Positions 4,483 through 5,240 of a stretch of DNA of 5,240 nt are shown here, piece by piece. Source of the stretch: an uncultured Pirellulaceae bacterium (GTDB lineage Bacteria > Planctomycetota > Planctomycetia > Pirellulales > Pirellulaceae); assembly GCA_934278005.1 (NCBI GenBank), contig CAKQWG010000195.1, positions 1 through 5,240 of the forward strand. The letters run 5' to 3'. Position 1 is the first letter of the stretch. Every line of letters starts with the position of its first letter. A program made the position numbers and the translations under genes. The notes under the pieces were generated by a model that was not told the origin of the DNA, did not search any database, and saw only the letters and a program-made list of their open reading frames with translations.

Positions 4483-5240
4483 ATGAAAATCTGGTCTGTT
4501 GGATTGTTCGGTCTGGCTCTGGCGGTGTGTATGTCCTCGGCACTAGTTGCCCAGGAAGATGGACGCGGACGTGGTGGTCGGGGTGGCCCCGGCGAAGGTC
4601 GTGGCGAGGGGCGTGGCTTTGGCGGCGGGATGGGAATGGGAATGTCCGGCGGCGCCCTAGAGCTGATTGGCTTGCTGCGTATGGAAGAGGTCCGCAAAGA
4701 GGTCGGTATGACGCCCGAAACATTCCAGTCGGTGCAGTCGGCCATGCCAGACATGCGCTCGCTTTTTCAAGCTAGCGAAGGTGATCGAGCTAGCAAATTG
4801 AAGGAAGCCAATGCCAAGGCTCAGGAAGTAATCGACGAAGCACTTTCGCCAGCACAACAAAAACGATTGTTGGGATTGCTTGTGCAACAACAGGGCGCAC
4901 GAGCCGTTACCAACGAACTAGTCGCTAAAGAAATCGGGCTAGATGCGGCCAAGGTTCAAGAACTTCAAGAAGTCATGATGAAATCCGGCGAAGGGATGCG
5001 TGAAAAAATGCGCGAGGCATTCACCGGCGGCGGCGATCGCGAGAAAATTCGCGAAGCAATGGAAGAGATGCGCAAGGAAGTCGATAAGTCGATCGAGGAC
5101 AAACTGAGCGACAAGCAAAAGGAAGACTTGGAAAAACTCAAGGGTGACGCCTTCACGTTCCCCGAGCGACCGAGCTTTGGCCGTGGTGGCCCAGGCGCCG
5201 GTGGACCCGGTGCCGGACGAGATGGTGCCGGACGAGATGG
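4483..5240 (+). CDS. secreted Gly/Arg-rich helical repeat protein, 3'-truncated by the window
   Basis: The function is not known to me. 252 codons are present and the frame is still open at the edge. Residues 1-23 form a signal peptide (MKIW, hydrophobic core, cleavage probably LVA|QED), so the product should be exported. Residues 27-57 are a low-complexity Gly/Arg then Gly/Met linker. Residues 58-225 are charged and helical, with two similar halves: GMTPETFQSVQ (75-85) followed by LSPAQQKRLLGL (121-132), then GLDAAKVQELQ (152-162) followed by LSDKQKEDLEKL (208-219). The LSxxQ pattern recalls the LTxxQ motif of Spy/CpxP periplasmic chaperones, and planctomycete genomes carry many such proteins; both comparisons are inference from memory. 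From 231 a Gly/Pro/Arg tail begins and turns into exact GAGRD repeats at 243. A strong RBS (GGAAGG) supports ATG 4483. Confidence 0.85.
   Translation, partial: MKIWSVGLFGLALAVCMSSALVAQEDGRGRGGRGGPGEGRGEGRGFGGGMGMGMSGGALELIGLLRMEEVRKEVGMTPETFQSVQSAMPDMRSLFQASEGDRASKLKEANAKAQEVIDEALSPAQQKRLLGLLVQQQGARAVTNELVAKEIGLDAAKVQELQEVMMKSGEGMREKMREAFTGGGDREKIREAMEEMRKEVDKSIEDKLSDKQKEDLEKLKGDAFTFPERPSFGRGGPGAGGPGAGRDGAGRD
5209..5240 (+). repeat. 15-bp in-frame tandem repeat (GAGRD) running off the window
   Basis: GGTGCCGGACGAGAT occurs at 5209-5223 and is repeated exactly at 5224-5238; the last two bases (GG) match the start of a third copy. The unit is five codons long, so copy-number change would lengthen or shorten the protein tail without a frameshift. 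The total number of copies cannot be seen here. Confidence 0.8.

Noticed and set aside
4522..4530. Possible lipoprotein cysteine (Cys16 after LAV) in the secreted protein
   Set aside because: The residue before Cys is Val rather than Gly/Ala/Ser, and a standard signal-peptidase I site follows at LVA|Q.
4608..4640. G-quadruplex in the Gly-rich linker region
   Set aside because: One GGGG and three GGG tracts occur, but the first gap is about 15 bases and the G-richness is explained by Gly codons.
4446..4754. Proline-rich minus-strand frames opposite the secreted-protein gene
   Set aside because: They are the complement of Gly/Arg-rich codons. The plus strand has a signal peptide, a strong RBS and a coherent helical domain.

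Overview
The window looks like ordinary chromosomal DNA from a planctomycete, probably of the Rhodopirellula/Pirellula kind. The basis is moderate-to-high GC, three housekeeping-type proteins with planctomycete-like sequence, weak or absent Shine-Dalgarno sites on most genes, and a secreted Gly/Arg-rich helical protein of a type I associate with planctomycetes. The lineage is inferred from recalled family resemblance; no search was run.

Layout from left to right: (1) 1-185 is a short flank beyond the 3' end of surE with no gene I can defend. (2) 186-989, minus strand, is a complete surE (survival-protein nucleotidase). (3) 990-1290 is a divergent intergenic region. It holds a degenerate tandem array of six 14-bp units just upstream of surE, and an extended -10 promoter candidate pointing toward nfeD. 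(4) 1291-1944, plus strand, is a complete short-form NfeD-like membrane protein. (5) 1946-4036, minus strand, is a complete recG helicase, convergent with nfeD and only one base from it. (6) 4037-4482 is a 446-base divergent intergenic region with a 10-bp-period repeat near recG, an imperfect hairpin and two clean inverted repeats. (7) From 4483 to the right edge, plus strand, is the 5' part of a secreted protein: signal peptide, Gly/Arg-rich linker, two-fold helical repeat, and a Gly/Arg/Asp tail that is itself a 15-bp tandem repeat cut by the window end.

The genes do not form an obvious shared pathway. SurE is a phosphatase of stress and stationary-phase metabolism, RecG remodels stalled replication forks and recombination intermediates, NfeD is a membrane-domain (flotillin partner) protein, and the last gene encodes an envelope protein of unknown role. 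Each is transcribed against its neighbour (divergent, convergent, divergent), so no operon is visible inside the window.

I do not see a defence system, mobile element, CRISPR array or RNA gene. The least explained signals are the two periodic repeat arrays, one upstream of surE and one upstream of recG, and the secreted repeat protein at the right edge.
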